Shown here: piece after piece, positions 8,660 to 18,655 of the stretch
Position numbering within the stretch: position 1 is the stretch's first letter
Layout: each line of letters begins with the position of its first letter
Source: Sphaeroforma arctica JP610
Lineage: Eukaryota; Opisthokonta; Ichthyosporea; Ichthyophonida
Assembly: GCF_001186125.1 (NCBI RefSeq)
Contig: NW_014039599.1
Span: 6,130-28,701 of the forward strand
Length of the DNA stretch: 22,572 bases
Direction of reading: 5' to 3'
The notes under the pieces: model-generated
The model's database searches: none
Seen by the model: only the letters and a program-made list of their open reading frames with translations
Told to the model about the DNA's origin: nothing
Program-made: the position numbers and the translations under genes

Positions 8660-10080
8660 GACATTAAAAGACCGTGTCGTCTACTATCGACAAGTAAAAG
8701 ACGCCAACCAATCCTATATGACCTTTATACAGATGCAGTGGCCCAAGACAGTAGGACCGGGGTATGAACCTGTGTATGACCCCAGTTTTTTTTAATACAT
8801 TTTATAGTTTTTGTTTTTCGTTTCCAGTTTGAGTTTCCGGCGAGTATCCGTTTTCGGCGGGGGTTCTGTCCGCTAGAACTTGTGTCGGTTGAGTGTCGAG
8901 TTGACAGTAAATTTTTTATTTTAAAGTCTGCCAAAATATAGGCAAACGTCAAAATATTATTTGTAAATATTTAGTGTTTTACTGATTAGTTTAATTGCCC
9001 CATCCATGTACTGAGGGGATCTGATTTTTAAGAAGCAAACCTAATTCACTATATCTGGTTTTGGATACAATCCTAGTTTGGTTTTCTAGACTTTTTCTAG
9101 AAATATTTCAAAATAATTTTGCAAAGGCGCCAAGTTGATAGCTTAACTCAGTTGTATATAGATAATGCTTTGGTTATTTTTGTGAAAAATAATACAAAAT
9201 ACATCCAAGCCAAATTCAGTCTTCAGTGTGTATCTATTTGAAAAAAATAGTATGTTATAGAAAAAAAAACACGATCCAATGGCAATTCAATAGTGTCCAA
9301 CGTCCTTAATATGGATAAAAATAGAGTATACATATACTTAATATAGGATGGATTTTCAATTTTGGATTTTCTGATTCTAAAATTCCAATGCCACGATGTC
9401 TGTCAGGTCGCGTCAGCTGCGAATCTCATTCATTACGTATTTTTAAATCTGTCGTTATAGTAGTTCAGATTAATATTATACGTTGAACGCGAACAAATAT
9501 AGTTTGAAATGTTTGAACGTTATAAAATGTCTGGTGGGATTGCCGATTGGGTCTAACTTACCATAGAGTACAAATAGGCTATAAAATTAAATTGTATCCG
9601 TATGATGCACCTTATAACCTCAATATTGCACCCATATCAAATATACAAGCCCGACTACTGTAAACGTTCTGCGTATCTATACAAGGGTCCCTTTTTTATA
9701 TATTAAAAAATCTTAAAACGTAACAAAAGTCCAGTTCAGCTGTTGTATTTTATATCTATTTTTTGCGAACTTCTTGTGGAATAAAAAACGGAATGTCCAA
9801 TGTCCAACAGTCCCAAGTCCTCACAAGCCTCCAACTCTCCAAGCCCACACGACTCACGAGAGGCACGCAATTTCAGACTGTATTTTGATATGTGCATGTA
9901 TTTTGACAACCAACTGTATTGATATCAAGTGGAAAGTATGTCCTATATTCTTCTCTAGCTCTAGTAGAGTGCAAACTGCAAAGAACAGCCATATATAACA
10001 AGCATCACGGGTACTGTTATAATATTATTTAAATACGATAAGCAACCATAAACCATCTCACAAATTTCTAGCACACAAAC
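8660..10080. other. intergenic and 5' region of oxygenase gene 1
   Basis: No gene seen. The last 200 bases or so before the ATG at 10081 align with the region before the second oxygenase gene (shared TGATATCAAGTGG near 9921 and 22000, GCAAACTGCA, GATACGGTAAGCAA-like text, CATCTCACAAA, and CACACAAACATGTCG directly at the start). This proximal part is therefore a duplicated promoter/5'UTR. Confidence 0.6.
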
Positions 10081-10388
10081 ATGTCGTTGATAACTCTCCA
10101 ATATGAAGATCTGAAGGCCAAGAAAGACTTATCTGAAGATATTCGAAGTGCATTCGGTGCCAAGGGCCTGGGTGCTCTGACGATTGCTGGAATACCTGAC
10201 TATGTTGAGATGCGAAATAGGCTTTTAAGACTAAGTCATATAATCTCCAAGCTACCTGAAGATGAGGTATAGCGATCACTGCGATTCTAGAGCCCAGTGT
10301 TATCTTGCGTTTTGTATGATTGAAATGATAACAGTTTGCTTGACACCTATTTATCATCTTATTATTTGATGATAGCTCTTAGAAATTC

Positions 10389-10428
<40 letters not shown>

Positions 10429-13400
10429 TGTTGTGTGTGTGTGNNNNNNNNNNNNNNNNNNNNNNNNNNNNNNNNNNNNNNNNNNNNNNNNNNNNNNNNN
10501 NNNNNNNNNNNNNNNNNNNNNNNNNNNNNNNNNNNNNNNNNNNNNNNNNNNNNNNNNNNNNNNNNNNNNNNNNNNNNNNNNNNNNNNNNNNNNNNNNNNN
10601 NNNNNNNNNNNNNNNNNNNNNNNNNNNNNNNNNNNNNNNNNNNNNNNNNNNNNNNNNNNNNNNNNNNNNNNNNNNNNNNNNNNNNNNNNNNNNNNNNNNN
10701 NNNNNNNNNNNNNNNNNNNNNNNNNNNNNNNNNNNNNNNNNNNNNNNNNNNNNNNNNNNNNNNNNNNNNNNNNNNNNNNNNNNNNNNNNNNNNNNNNNNN
10801 NNNNNNNNNNNNNNNNNNNNNNNNNNNNNNNNNNNNNNNNNNNNNNNNNNNNNNNNNNNNNNNNNNNNNNNNNNNNNNNNNNNNNNNNNNNNNNNNNNNN
10901 NNNNNNNNNNNNNNNNNNNNNNNNNNNNNNNNNNNNNNNNNNNNNNNNNNNNNNNNNNNNNNNNNNNNNNNNNNNNNNNNNNNNNNNNNNNNNNNNNNNN
11001 NNNNNNNNNNNNNNNNNNNNNNNNNNNNNNNNNNNNNNNNNNNNNNNNNNNNNNNNNNNNNNNNNNNNNNNNNNNNNNNNNNNNNNNNNNNNNNNNNNNN
11101 NNNNNNNNNNNNNNNNNNNNNNNNNNNNNNNNNNNNNNNNNNNNNNNNNNNNNNNNNNNNNNNNNNNNNNNNNNNNNNNNNNNNNNNNNNNNNNNNNNNN
11201 NNNNNNNNNNNNNNNNNNNNNNNNNNNNNNNNNGTATGTATACATCAATGCAATTTATTTTATTAATCTTTTTCTTTGTCCTCGTAGGGATCCTTCTATG
11301 CCAATCCCCTGGAGTGATACCATGGGCACTGACGATGACGCAAAGAGTACCCCTGGGCGTTACCTACCAACATTTGGCCCAAGAGTATTCCCGAACTTCG
11401 GGGAGAATTCATGGCCTTGGGACGAGCCATGTATGGTGTGACTGTATTACTAGCGCATCAGATTGATCTCTTATGCGAGAAAGACATCCCTAAGTACAAG
11501 AAGGGGTCGCTGTATGAGCTGATTAAGAGCAGTTATAAGGTCAAGGGACGTTTGTTGTACTACTTCCCGGTCGACAAGGGTGCTGAGGTATGTACGGTTC
11601 CCTTGGTAGGTAATTACATGTTTATATTTATATATATATATATATCTATCTATATGTGTGTGTGTGTAAATATCAACTGTTGGACAGTTGGAATGGACGG
11701 CGGAAGACACTTGGTTCCTATCGACACTACTAAAGCTTATACATGTTATGTATAAATATGTATATATATATATATATATGTATGTATGTAGATGTATATT
11801 TATATGTATATGTATATGTACATATATGTATTTATACGTATAGGTCAAGTAACTCATTTTTATACGCACTTAATAGGATAATTGGATTGGATGGCACAAC
11901 GATAGTGGGTTTCTTACGGCACTTACAAGTGCGCTGTTCTTCAACGATGTCACTGGAGAGGTGATTCCCAACCCTGACCCAAATGGAGGCCTTTATATCG
12001 TCAATCGAGCAGGAGGTACCATCAAAGCAAGGTGAGACGTATGGTACACTATTCTATATCGATATATGTTCATAAGCACATATTGTGCCGGAAATCATGT
12101 TGGTATTAGTAATACATCTTATAGTCAGTTGTAGTGTACTTGTTGACATGTTAATCCCAACGGTGGCCTTTATATCGACAGTCGAGCGGGAGGGACAATC
12201 AGAGCCAAGAGCGTCAATCATTCACTTTACTATAAAGCAATATCCATGCAGGAATACACAATCTGTTGAAAGTCATGTGAACAGTTCTAATATGCCTGTC
12301 GACATATCAATCTCAACGGTTGCCTATATTTCGTGCCGTTTAAGAAAATGGAGCTATGTATGTATGTTTATATGTATGTATGAATGTGTGTATGCATGCA
12401 TGCAAGCATGTACGTGTATGTGTGTGTGTGATGTATGCATGTCTATATATATAATGAGTGACGTAGTCTGCGTACTGAAAATCCTTTTATATAGAACCAT
12501 TGTCGATTTACTACAAAACTTAAGAAATCCACCTCCGGCCGAACTGATATATATATATCTATCTATCTATCTATCTATTTCTATTTCTATATCTAAATAT
12601 CGATATAGTATGTGATATAGTATGTATATATTTATATACTATCTATATATATATATATATATATATATATTATGAATTCACTACATACATATATATATAT
12701 TTATATTTATACATATCTATAAATGCATATGAATATATGTATATATGTATATGCATATACGTATACATGTTATTTTCATCTTGTCATTCTTTCACACATA
12801 TTTGTTCCCATTTGTTTCTGCCAGAATCCCAGCCGATAACTTGGGTGTGCAGTGTGGTGAGTGTCTACAAATTTTCACAGGTGGACTGTTAGTAGCTACT
12901 CCCCACTGTGTGCGCTCGAGTGAACCACCCGAGGGTCTTAAGGTGGGCCGGGGCACCTTCCCTGTGTTTGTAGGTACGTTCGTGTGCCTATATACACATG
13001 TGTGTCTATTCCGGGTTGGTCTTTGTTCGTGGAATTGTTCGTGTGTAAAATTATCAACATGTGTGTGTATGTTCCTATTCGTGTACGGTACACCCTTAAG
13101 TATGTAAACAAGTATGGGTTGATATTCCTGTGCATGTATATTTTATCACTTCCTGTGGCTACATGTGCGATCTTGTATGTATAGTACATGTGTGTATATT
13201 GGTACTAGTGTATGCTATATCATTCCCGGTGTTCGTAGTCACTTTTGATGTTCGACTGTGCCCATACGCATATGTCATCGTATGCGCGTATGTTTCTGAT
13301 CTGTGCATGTTTGTAGTGTATATCTGTATGCGAGTGTCTTTATTTGATGATATGACCGCTGTTTGGTCAATAGCCAGGTCACATTAGTTCAATTTGTGTG

Positions 13401-13577
13401 CACGAATGTAGTCGCGCACACTTTCATCTTTGTGCCTTATTCTTGTGCTGGGTTATATTATATATGTATATATATGTATAGGTATATATATATATATGTA
13501 TATGTATATGTATATATATATATGTATATATATATGATGTATATATATGTGTGTGTGTGTCTATATTTATATATATG

Positions 13578-13624
<47 letters not shown>

Positions 13625-14190
13625 TTGCGTATATATATATATATATATATATATATACGATGTGGATGTGTGAATTTTAATGTGCTGCTCTGTTCTTGAC
13701 AGGTGAGGTGTAAAGGTTCTGACACATATCAGGTCAAATGAAACTGTAACTGCAGCAGGCACACTCGTGTCTGTAGCTGTTATATTTCATTACTTCCGAA
13801 AGATATTGTTTATGCATATACCGATGTCTTTCATTGATTAAAAATAGCGGAAGAACAAAACTCTGTTTTACGTTTATTGCAGAATATCGTATATATATAT
13901 ATATATAATTATGATCCATACTCTTCATCCTCGTCAAATAGATACACCGCCAGGATATATTCTGCAACGACCTGAGGGAACAACGCTGGAGCAGGTGTTC
14001 GATCAAGCCCCAGGTATGCTACGTGTACGCTTCACCTGGTGCAGATCGATACGCCGAGTTACATTTATATATATATATTTATATATTTATATAGATGTGT
14101 GTGTGTGTGTACATGTATATGTATATTTATATGTGTATATACATGTATGTATTTGTATATATATATAAATATATACATATATACCTATAT

Positions 14191-14221
<31 letters not shown>

Positions 14222-14536
14222 GTTATGTATATAAATATATATGTGTTGTGTGTATGTATATATATATATATAATATATATATATATGCACTTTATTGTAC
14301 AAATTCTCATTGAGAGAGACACGGTGTGTACATGTAGAACGATTCCTTGGAGGCTCTATCGATTCGTAAACTTGGTTCATGCCGCTACAGATACGCGTGT
14401 ACCGCCATTGGCTGAGAGATGGGATGGTAGTGATGTGACCTTTGGAAAGTTCCTAGGAGATACGTTCAAGCAGTACTACGAATGGTCTACCATGGACAAG
14501 GGAGATATGGAGAAGAAGATGGGACATGCCATGTAA
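10081..14536 (+). CDS. 2-oxoglutarate/Fe(II)-dependent oxygenase (isopenicillin N synthase-like), multi-exon, interrupted by assembly gap
   Basis: Exons I can support: 10081-10266 (starts [17 protein letters not shown]), hidden exon(s) in the N run, 11288-11587, 11877-12031, 12825-12973, 13942-14013, 14391-14536. All junctions are GT-AG and the phases agree (0, 0, 2, 1, 1). Family marks: GSFYANPL at 11288; Fe ligands His-x-Asp in GWHNDSG (His 11895-11897, Asp 11901-11903); distal His in ATPHCVR (12904-12906); likely 2OG-binding Arg in GRGTFPVFV (12949-12951). The visible parts give about 335 residues, near the usual length of this family. There is no signal peptide, so it is probably cytosolic. 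The substrate is unknown. In exon 11288-11587 the frame is disturbed between about 11312 and 11342: the flanking parts GSFYANPLE and [11 protein letters not shown] share one frame, with stops between them, while the middle (DTMGTDDD) reads in the next frame. Two compensating indels or sequencing errors beside the gap would explain this. Confidence 0.85.
10387..10443. repeat. (TA)n/(GT)n microsatellite at left edge of the gap
   Basis: Alternating TA passes into TGTG runs and then into the run of N. Failure to assemble across this repeat probably caused the gap. Confidence 0.85.
10444..11233. other. assembly gap (790 N)
   Basis: Undetermined bases inside the first oxygenase gene. It lies between exon 1 (ends KLPEDE) and the exon starting GSFYANPL. 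Family members have a conserved stretch between these two points, so at least one exon should be hidden here. Confidence 0.95.
11621..11670. repeat. intronic TA / CTAT / GT microsatellite
   Basis: TTTATA, then (TA)n, CTATCTAT and (TG)n, inside the intron 11588-11876. Confidence 0.85.
11751..11842. repeat. intronic TA / GTAT microsatellite
   Basis: (TA)n followed by GTATGTATGTA and ATGTAT-type units in the same intron, ending 34 bases before the acceptor at 11876. Confidence 0.85.
12142..12209 (+). repeat. intronic near-copy of the end of the preceding exon
   Basis: Aligns with the last part of exon 11877-12031: AATCCCAACGGTGGCCTTTATATCGACAGTCGAGCGGGAGG-type text against the exon's ATTCCCAACCC...GGAGGCCTTTATATCGTCAATCGAGCAGGAGG. 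In the exon's frame the copy reads [15 protein letters not shown], against [15 protein letters not shown] in the exon. It has no GT donor at the equivalent place, so it is probably not used as an exon. Confidence 0.75.
12298..12338 (+). repeat. second, more decayed copy of the same exon fragment
   Basis: GTCGACATATCAATCTCAACGGTTGCCTATATTTCG-type text resembles the intronic copy at 12142-12209 (GTTGACATGTTAATCCCAACGGTGGCCTTTATATCG). The spacing is about 155 bases, so this looks like a degenerate tandem duplication of exon end plus adjoining intron. Confidence 0.55.
12354..12442. repeat. intronic ATGT / GCAT / TG microsatellite
   Basis: Mixed ATGTATGT, TGCATGCATGCA and (TG)n units in the intron 12032-12824. 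Confidence 0.8.
12548..12778. repeat. intronic TA / CTAT microsatellite cluster
   Basis: (TA)n, CTATCTATCTATCTAT, GATATAGTAT units and a second long (TA)n, ending 47 bases before the acceptor at 12824. Confidence 0.8.
13453..13659. repeat. intronic TA / GTATAT / GT microsatellite cluster
   Basis: Long compound array of TATG, TA and (TG)n units in the intron 12974-13941. The flanking open frames rich in Tyr, Ile, Val and Cys are artefacts of this repeat. Confidence 0.85.
13892..13908. repeat. short (TA)n run before the acceptor
   Basis: TA run 34 bases upstream of the acceptor at 13941. Confidence 0.7.
14063..14286. repeat. intronic TA / GT / GTAT microsatellite cluster
   Basis: Compound array filling much of the intron 14014-14390. 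Confidence 0.85.
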
Positions 14537-15099
14537 TTTAATTAAACGTGTAGTTTAGCTAGGTTTGAATGTTAATATATGTGTACGAGCTCGGCAAACA
14601 AAGTCGTGCAACGATGCATAGATGAGGAAGAAGACGTTCTTTACAACTCAGTGATGAAATACGTTCACAATATACAGGAACACAGAGGCGAATAGAATAT
14701 AAGAATATATATCAATAGAATTAAATGAATAAATGTAGTAACTACATCAAATGAATACAGTTCCTGCCAACGGGGCGTGTGCTGCAACGTGTGCATGCAA
14801 TTGTACCTATGTACGAGAGTACAGCAACAATAACTTTTCGTTCAAATGATAGAAATTAAGTACTTAGCAAATAGATGTACCGTACAATGAATACCTCTAC
14901 GATTTTTCTCACGTTCGCTCACCTGACATATTTCTTTGAAGGTAAAAGATCATAACAAATACCAATTGCTTCCCGATTAGGGAGGCTAGAATGATCATAT
15001 CAACCCATGCAGCAGGGGAGAGTAGGGATAGCGATTTGTGAGTACACGACTGATAGCAAATCCCGGTAGACATACGGATAGTTTTATTGGCGTATCGTG
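14537..15099. other. intergenic DNA after oxygenase gene 1
   Basis: 3'UTR of the oxygenase gene, then non-coding DNA between two convergent genes. I see no gene, repeat array or element beyond the poly(A) signal. Confidence 0.5.
14728..14733 (+). terminator. probable poly(A) signal of oxygenase gene 1
   Basis: AATAAA about 190 bases after the stop at 14534-14536. Confidence 0.5.
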
Positions 15100-15189
15100 G
15101 CTACTGTGCGTTGTAAAGACAGGCATTTAACTGACGAGTATGAAATTGACAAGCAGAAAAGCGCGGTATTCTTGAGAATCAAAAGCAAT

Positions 15190-15392
15190 ATGCTGCATGT
15201 TGTCTTTCAATACGAATTCTCGGAACAAACCCAGATCGTACCCTGCATTTTGCATGCAAGTCATATTTCGACAAATGATTGGATGCAGACCATTTTAACG
15301 ACACAATTCTCTGACCAGTTCAATATAGTTATGCAGAGCACCTAGTGCATTTGTAATTTTGGACCCACTTTTTGTAGATTTCGAAGCTGTTC
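15190..15392 (-). pseudogene. decayed relative of the cysteine-rich secreted protein gene (remnant 3)
   Basis: Read on the minus strand, NSFEIYKKWVQNYKC (about 15347-15392) matches SSFELCKKWIKDNEC at residues 25-39, and WSASNHLSKYDLHAKC (about 15244-15292) matches WSTFDPMVLCCTPDQC at residues 61-76. The distance to the stop of the intact gene (about 530 bases) is the same as for remnants 1 and 4. There is no intact frame. The N-terminal match here is the best of all remnants. Confidence 0.5.
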
Positions 15393-15851
15393 TCGTGTTG
15401 GTATGCTCCAACAACCGGGCCCTTGGTTTAATTAAATATTTGCTGACAAAATACGATCTACCCCTCATATACTTCAGCTCGAATTCCTCCCCAGTGTTCA
15501 TTTCAAAATATATGTCGGTCAATATTGTTCTGCGCAATGAATCCAGGAGACACTGTCGGTGACAGGTATCATCTTTGTACAGAGTGTCACAGTTTCTGCC
15601 TATATATTGAAGATACACTTGAAATCCAGTAGTTTGTTGTCAGCAGAAGCGAGTATTTATGTGGTTAGACCCGCTGGGATTTATCGAGTCATGAACCACT
15701 GAGCGGCTTGTGAGAACCGAAGAAGCAATCGTCACCAGAACACTCAAACATCAGCATAGACTAGCCAAAGATACATCATACATATGTAGATTACAATTTG
15801 GGTGATATGATGGACATTTTCTGACTTATCTGAATCAAATTAGACCTGTTT

Positions 15852-15857
15852 TTTATT
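15852..15857 (-). terminator. poly(A) signal of cysteine-rich gene 3
   Basis: TTTATT on the plus strand is AATAAA on the minus strand, about 63 bases after the stop. The context GTTGAATAAAAAACAGG is shared with copy 4 rather than with copies 1 and 2. Confidence 0.7.
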
Positions 15858-15919
15858 CAACATCGCTCTCACGCTTCTTCCGCCACATTAACAGCACTAC
15901 ATAAAAGACAATAAACCAT

Positions 15920-16492
15920 CTACTCTTTGCAGCAGAAATGGGACGCACACTTCATATTGCGATGACTGTTGTTGAACCAGCGCTGACACTTTCTGTTGTT
16001 CTTGACTTTCTTGTTATACTTGTCCTTACACACATCCTGGTTAGTGTCCTTACATGTTAGCCATTCGGAGTTGGGTTCCTCACGACACTCAGCAATCTCA
16101 CAGCCATCTTCACCCAATTTGAACCCCCACTGGCAGTACATCTCAAATTCCATCTGGGGCTTAGCTGCAGGGCATGATTTGGGTCGGCACTCGGGAAGTT
16201 CACATCCATCGTGACCAGTCTTGTATCCATTGTCACATGGAGACCCACACGGAATCATGTCATGGCACTGATCGGGTGTGCAACACAATACCATCGGGTC
16301 AAATGTAGACCAAGAAACTCCATGGGGCTTGATTCGGACATCCTTAGCTAGCTCATTGTATTTAAAACCTACTGGACATTCATTATCTTTAATCCACTTC
16401 TTACACAGCTCGAAACTGCTGGTCCCGGAGGAGAAAGCCATGGTAATAGCCGAAGCGCTGGCGAGGACGAGGGTAGTGGTAAAGAACTTCAT
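15920..16492 (-). CDS. secreted cysteine-rich protein with two antistasin-like half repeats (copy 3)
   Basis: Intact single-exon gene, 190 aa, with signal peptide MKFFTTTLVLASASAITMA. All 19 cysteines are present, with the C-x10-C-x4-C repeats at 86-102 and 120-136. It differs from copy 4 at only 6 residues by my reading (4, 5, 13, 16, 42, 177), three of them inside the signal peptide. Residues 149-150 are DT and the last residue is Glu, as in copy 4, whereas copies 1 and 2 have NN and Asp. Its promoter, however, matches copy 1. The gene is convergent with the oxygenase gene before it and divergent with copy 4 (spacer 1529 bases). Function is unknown; the product is probably exported and disulfide-bonded. 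Confidence 0.92.
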   Translation of the reverse strand: MKFFTTTLVLASASAITMAFSSGTSSFELCKKWIKDNECPVGFKYNELAKDVRIKPHGVSWSTFDPMVLCCTPDQCHDMIPCGSPCDNGYKTGHDGCELPECRPKSCPAAKPQMEFEMYCQWGFKLGEDGCEIAECREEPNSEWLTCKDTNQDVCKDKYNKKVKNNRKCQRWFNNSHRNMKCASHFCCKE

Positions 16493-16572
16493 TTTTGTGA
16501 TGATTAATTGTAGTTGATCGTGTTATTCTTTGTTATTTGTAGAATATGATATTTCACTATTAAAGTTATACT

Positions 16573-16580
16573 TCTATATA
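16573..16580 (-). promoter_or_regulatory. TATA-like box of cysteine-rich gene 3
   Basis: On the minus strand the sequence reads CGTATATAGAAG about 85 bases before the ATG, within a block shared with the promoter of copy 1. Confidence 0.4.
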
Positions 16581-17874
16581 CGAATAGTTCCTCTGAATGA
16601 AAGGCTCTTTATATTGGAAAGAATTCTGTTCATTCGTACTACACAGATGGCAGCCATGTTTTTATGCAAGAATCACTGATGTAAAAGTAATTGATGTATC
16701 GTGTGTATCTTACAAAACTTCTCAAGTTCACACTTCACACTTCTGACTCCAAAGTGTTGAGTCAAGTTCGCTGCAAAAATACAACGTCGCGAACGACTAA
16801 AAACAAAAGATTAAAATAGAACATAACATGCTTGGTTCATAAAGTGTTTTGGTTCATAAAGTGTTGCTGACGCTGGGCTCCAAAGTCTGGACTCTAAGTC
16901 TGGACAACAGAGCTAATATTTTACAATATACTTGCTAGTTGCTACTCAAGACTGAGCCATTACTCATCAGTTATCATCACTCATCATTGTCATCACTCAT
17001 CACTCACTCAGACAGTCACACAATACACAAGTCTTAAAATAGGATATTGTAAAGTTTAAAATTACACATGTATGGCACAAGAGCGGGAACATCGTTGAAT
17101 TTATGGTTCTTATTATGACTTTTAAAAGAGGAACTAACTATAATAGAATAAATTTGGAGTGACCGAGTGAGAAACCCTGCCTATTGCCTACGGCTGTATT
17201 ACACTATTCTGTATATAAACTATCTATGTATTTAAAAATAAAGCCCGTGTATTTAACTATTTATGTAGATTGCAGTAGTCTGAGCCAGTGAGTGAGTCTG
17301 CTTTACTGTAACTGACTAACTGGACTCAAGACTGCAGAAGCTACTTGTTTTGTTTTTTTCAATCAAAACAATAGTAGTGAGCCATATCGACGGATATTTT
17401 TAAAAATAAACCAGTGGGAAGTTGGGAACTGGGAACCAGAGGGAACCAGTTCGGAATGGCTCACAAAACAGTAAAACTTTATGGTGCTTTTCCATAAAAT
17501 AAAAAACATGATTATATTGAATACACCAATAGAATTTATAATAAATATAGAAAACGCTATAATTTACTCGTGCTCCGATCTATAGTTCTACTACTTGCAA
17601 CTCGTGATCATGTGATGTATGCTTGAAACAATGAAACCACTCTTTGTATTAAAACACTCAACAAACAGTCAATTAATAATCATGGCCGTCTATGGATACA
17701 GGATTGTCTCCGACTCTCCGTATGTATCAAGCTATTTTTCGAGAAACTATTCAGAGGGTAAAGGGCAGAGGGTCATGTCAACCCCCAACGTCTCGAACTA
17801 CTTGGAAGCTAGCCGCCAGAATTTAATTTTACTTATGGGTCAGACTAAAGATATCGGTAAATTGTAAAGTGTTC
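16581..17874. other. divergent spacer of module 2
   Basis: Non-coding. The minus side matches 3326-3470 and the plus side (from about 17430) matches 5590-5970. The middle contains low-complexity text (CTCATCAC units at 16964-17018, GGACTCT-like text near 16885). It lacks the foldback element found in module 1. An 82-codon plus frame at 17619-17867 is not conserved in module 1 and is not called. Confidence 0.6.
16964..17018. repeat. degenerate TCATCAC tandem repeat
   Basis: Imperfect units of ACTCATCA / TCATCACT in a row. Confidence 0.6.
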
Positions 17875-17894
17875 CCTGGTGAATAGCTCGACAC
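17875..17894 (+). promoter_or_regulatory. conserved upstream box of the plus-strand cysteine-rich gene, module 2
   Basis: Identical over 20 bases to 5975-5994. Downstream, a TATTTAAGCG at 17922-17931 matches TATTAAAGCG in module 1, and a TATAAATG at 17945-17952 may be the TATA box. Confidence 0.45.
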
Positions 17895-18021
17895 TCCCCA
17901 GATTTTTTCCTTGAGAATGCGTATTTAAGCGTTGACAAAATCATGTATAAATGCCAGAACATTCAGACAGTATTGCTTGAACACTAACAATCACCAAATA
18001 TATAACTATATTGCTACTAAA

Positions 18022-18594
18022 ATGAAGTTCTGTGCCACTACCCTCGTCCTCGCCAGCGTTTCGGCTGTTACCATGGCTTTCTCCTCCGGGACCAGCAGTT
18101 TCGAGCTGTGTAAGAAGTGGATTAAAGATAATGAATGTCCAGTAAGTTTTAAATACAACGAGCTAGCTAAGGATGTCCGAATCAAGCCCCATGGAGTTTC
18201 TTGGTCTACATTTGACCCGATGGTATTGTGTTGCACACCCGATCAGTGCCATGACATGATTCCGTGTGGGTCTCCATGTGACAATGGATACAAGACTGGT
18301 CACGATGGATGTGAACTTCCCGAGTGCCGACCCAAATCATGCCCTGCAGCTAAGCCCCAGATGGAATTTGAGATGTACTGCCAGTGGGGGTTCAAATTGG
18401 GTGAAGATGGTTGTGAGATTGCTGAGTGTCGTGAGGAACCCAACTCCGAATGGCTAACATGTAAGGACACTAACCAGGATGTGTGTAAGGACAAGTATAA
18501 CAAGAAAGTCAAGAACAACAGAAAGTGTCAGCGCTGGTTCAACAACAGTTATCGCAATATGAAGTGTGCGTCCCATTTCTGCTGCAAAGAGTAG
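18022..18594 (+). CDS. secreted cysteine-rich protein with two antistasin-like half repeats (copy 4)
   Basis: Intact, intron-less, 190 aa. The start is the ATG in ACTAAAATGAAG, matching the other copies; the upstream in-frame extension has no ATG. The signal peptide MKFCATTLVLASVSAVTMA contains an extra Cys that should be removed on cleavage. The mature part has 19 cysteines and both repeats. It carries Ser42 instead of Gly and Tyr177 instead of His; the sequon at 174-176 is kept. It is nearest to copy 3 in the coding region and 3'UTR but to copy 2 in the promoter. Function is unknown; a secreted inhibitor-like or adhesive protein is a guess from the cysteine spacing. Confidence 0.92.
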   Translation: MKFCATTLVLASVSAVTMAFSSGTSSFELCKKWIKDNECPVSFKYNELAKDVRIKPHGVSWSTFDPMVLCCTPDQCHDMIPCGSPCDNGYKTGHDGCELPECRPKSCPAAKPQMEFEMYCQWGFKLGEDGCEIAECREEPNSEWLTCKDTNQDVCKDKYNKKVKNNRKCQRWFNNSYRNMKCASHFCCKE

Positions 18595-18655
18595 ATGGTT
18601 GATTGTCTTTTAAATAGTGCTGTTAATTCGCGGAAGAAGCGCAAAAGCTATGTTA

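Larger units (their letters stand above)
15100..15919 (-). repeat. 3' flank module, copy 3 (shorter)
   Basis: Read on the minus strand it matches the flanks of copies 1, 2 and 4: a TCTTCGGTTCTCACAAGCCGC-like block near 15710, CAGCGGGTCTAACC, TACTCGCTTCTGCTGAC, TCCTGGATTCATTGCGCAGAACAAT near 15535, then the cysteine-rich remnant. The distal half seen in the other copies (CCTTGGTGGC and later landmarks) is missing, and oxygenase gene 1 ends about 560 bases further on. A 107-codon minus frame at 15295-15618 is the longest open frame in any copy of this module, but it is not kept open in the others and is not in the frame of the family-like text, so I do not call it a gene. Confidence 0.6.

Noticed and set aside
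10336-11466. Long open frames spanning the N run (up to 376 codons)
   Set aside because: They are open only because N codons contain no stops; the ends are microsatellite or out-of-frame exon text.
13363-13762. Open frames of 105-112 codons rich in Tyr, Ile and Val/Cys, and similar ones at 12085-12615 and 14039-14380
   Set aside because: Translated TA/GT microsatellites inside introns; no start context, no conservation.
15295-15618. 107-codon minus-strand frame in the 3' flank of copy 3
   Set aside because: The equivalent DNA in copies 1 and 4 does not keep the frame open, and the text resembling the cysteine-rich family lies in another frame. It may be chance or a fragment of a decayed gene.
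17619-17867. 82-codon frame in the divergent spacer of module 2
   Set aside because: The homologous part of module 1 (5633-5970) does not preserve it.
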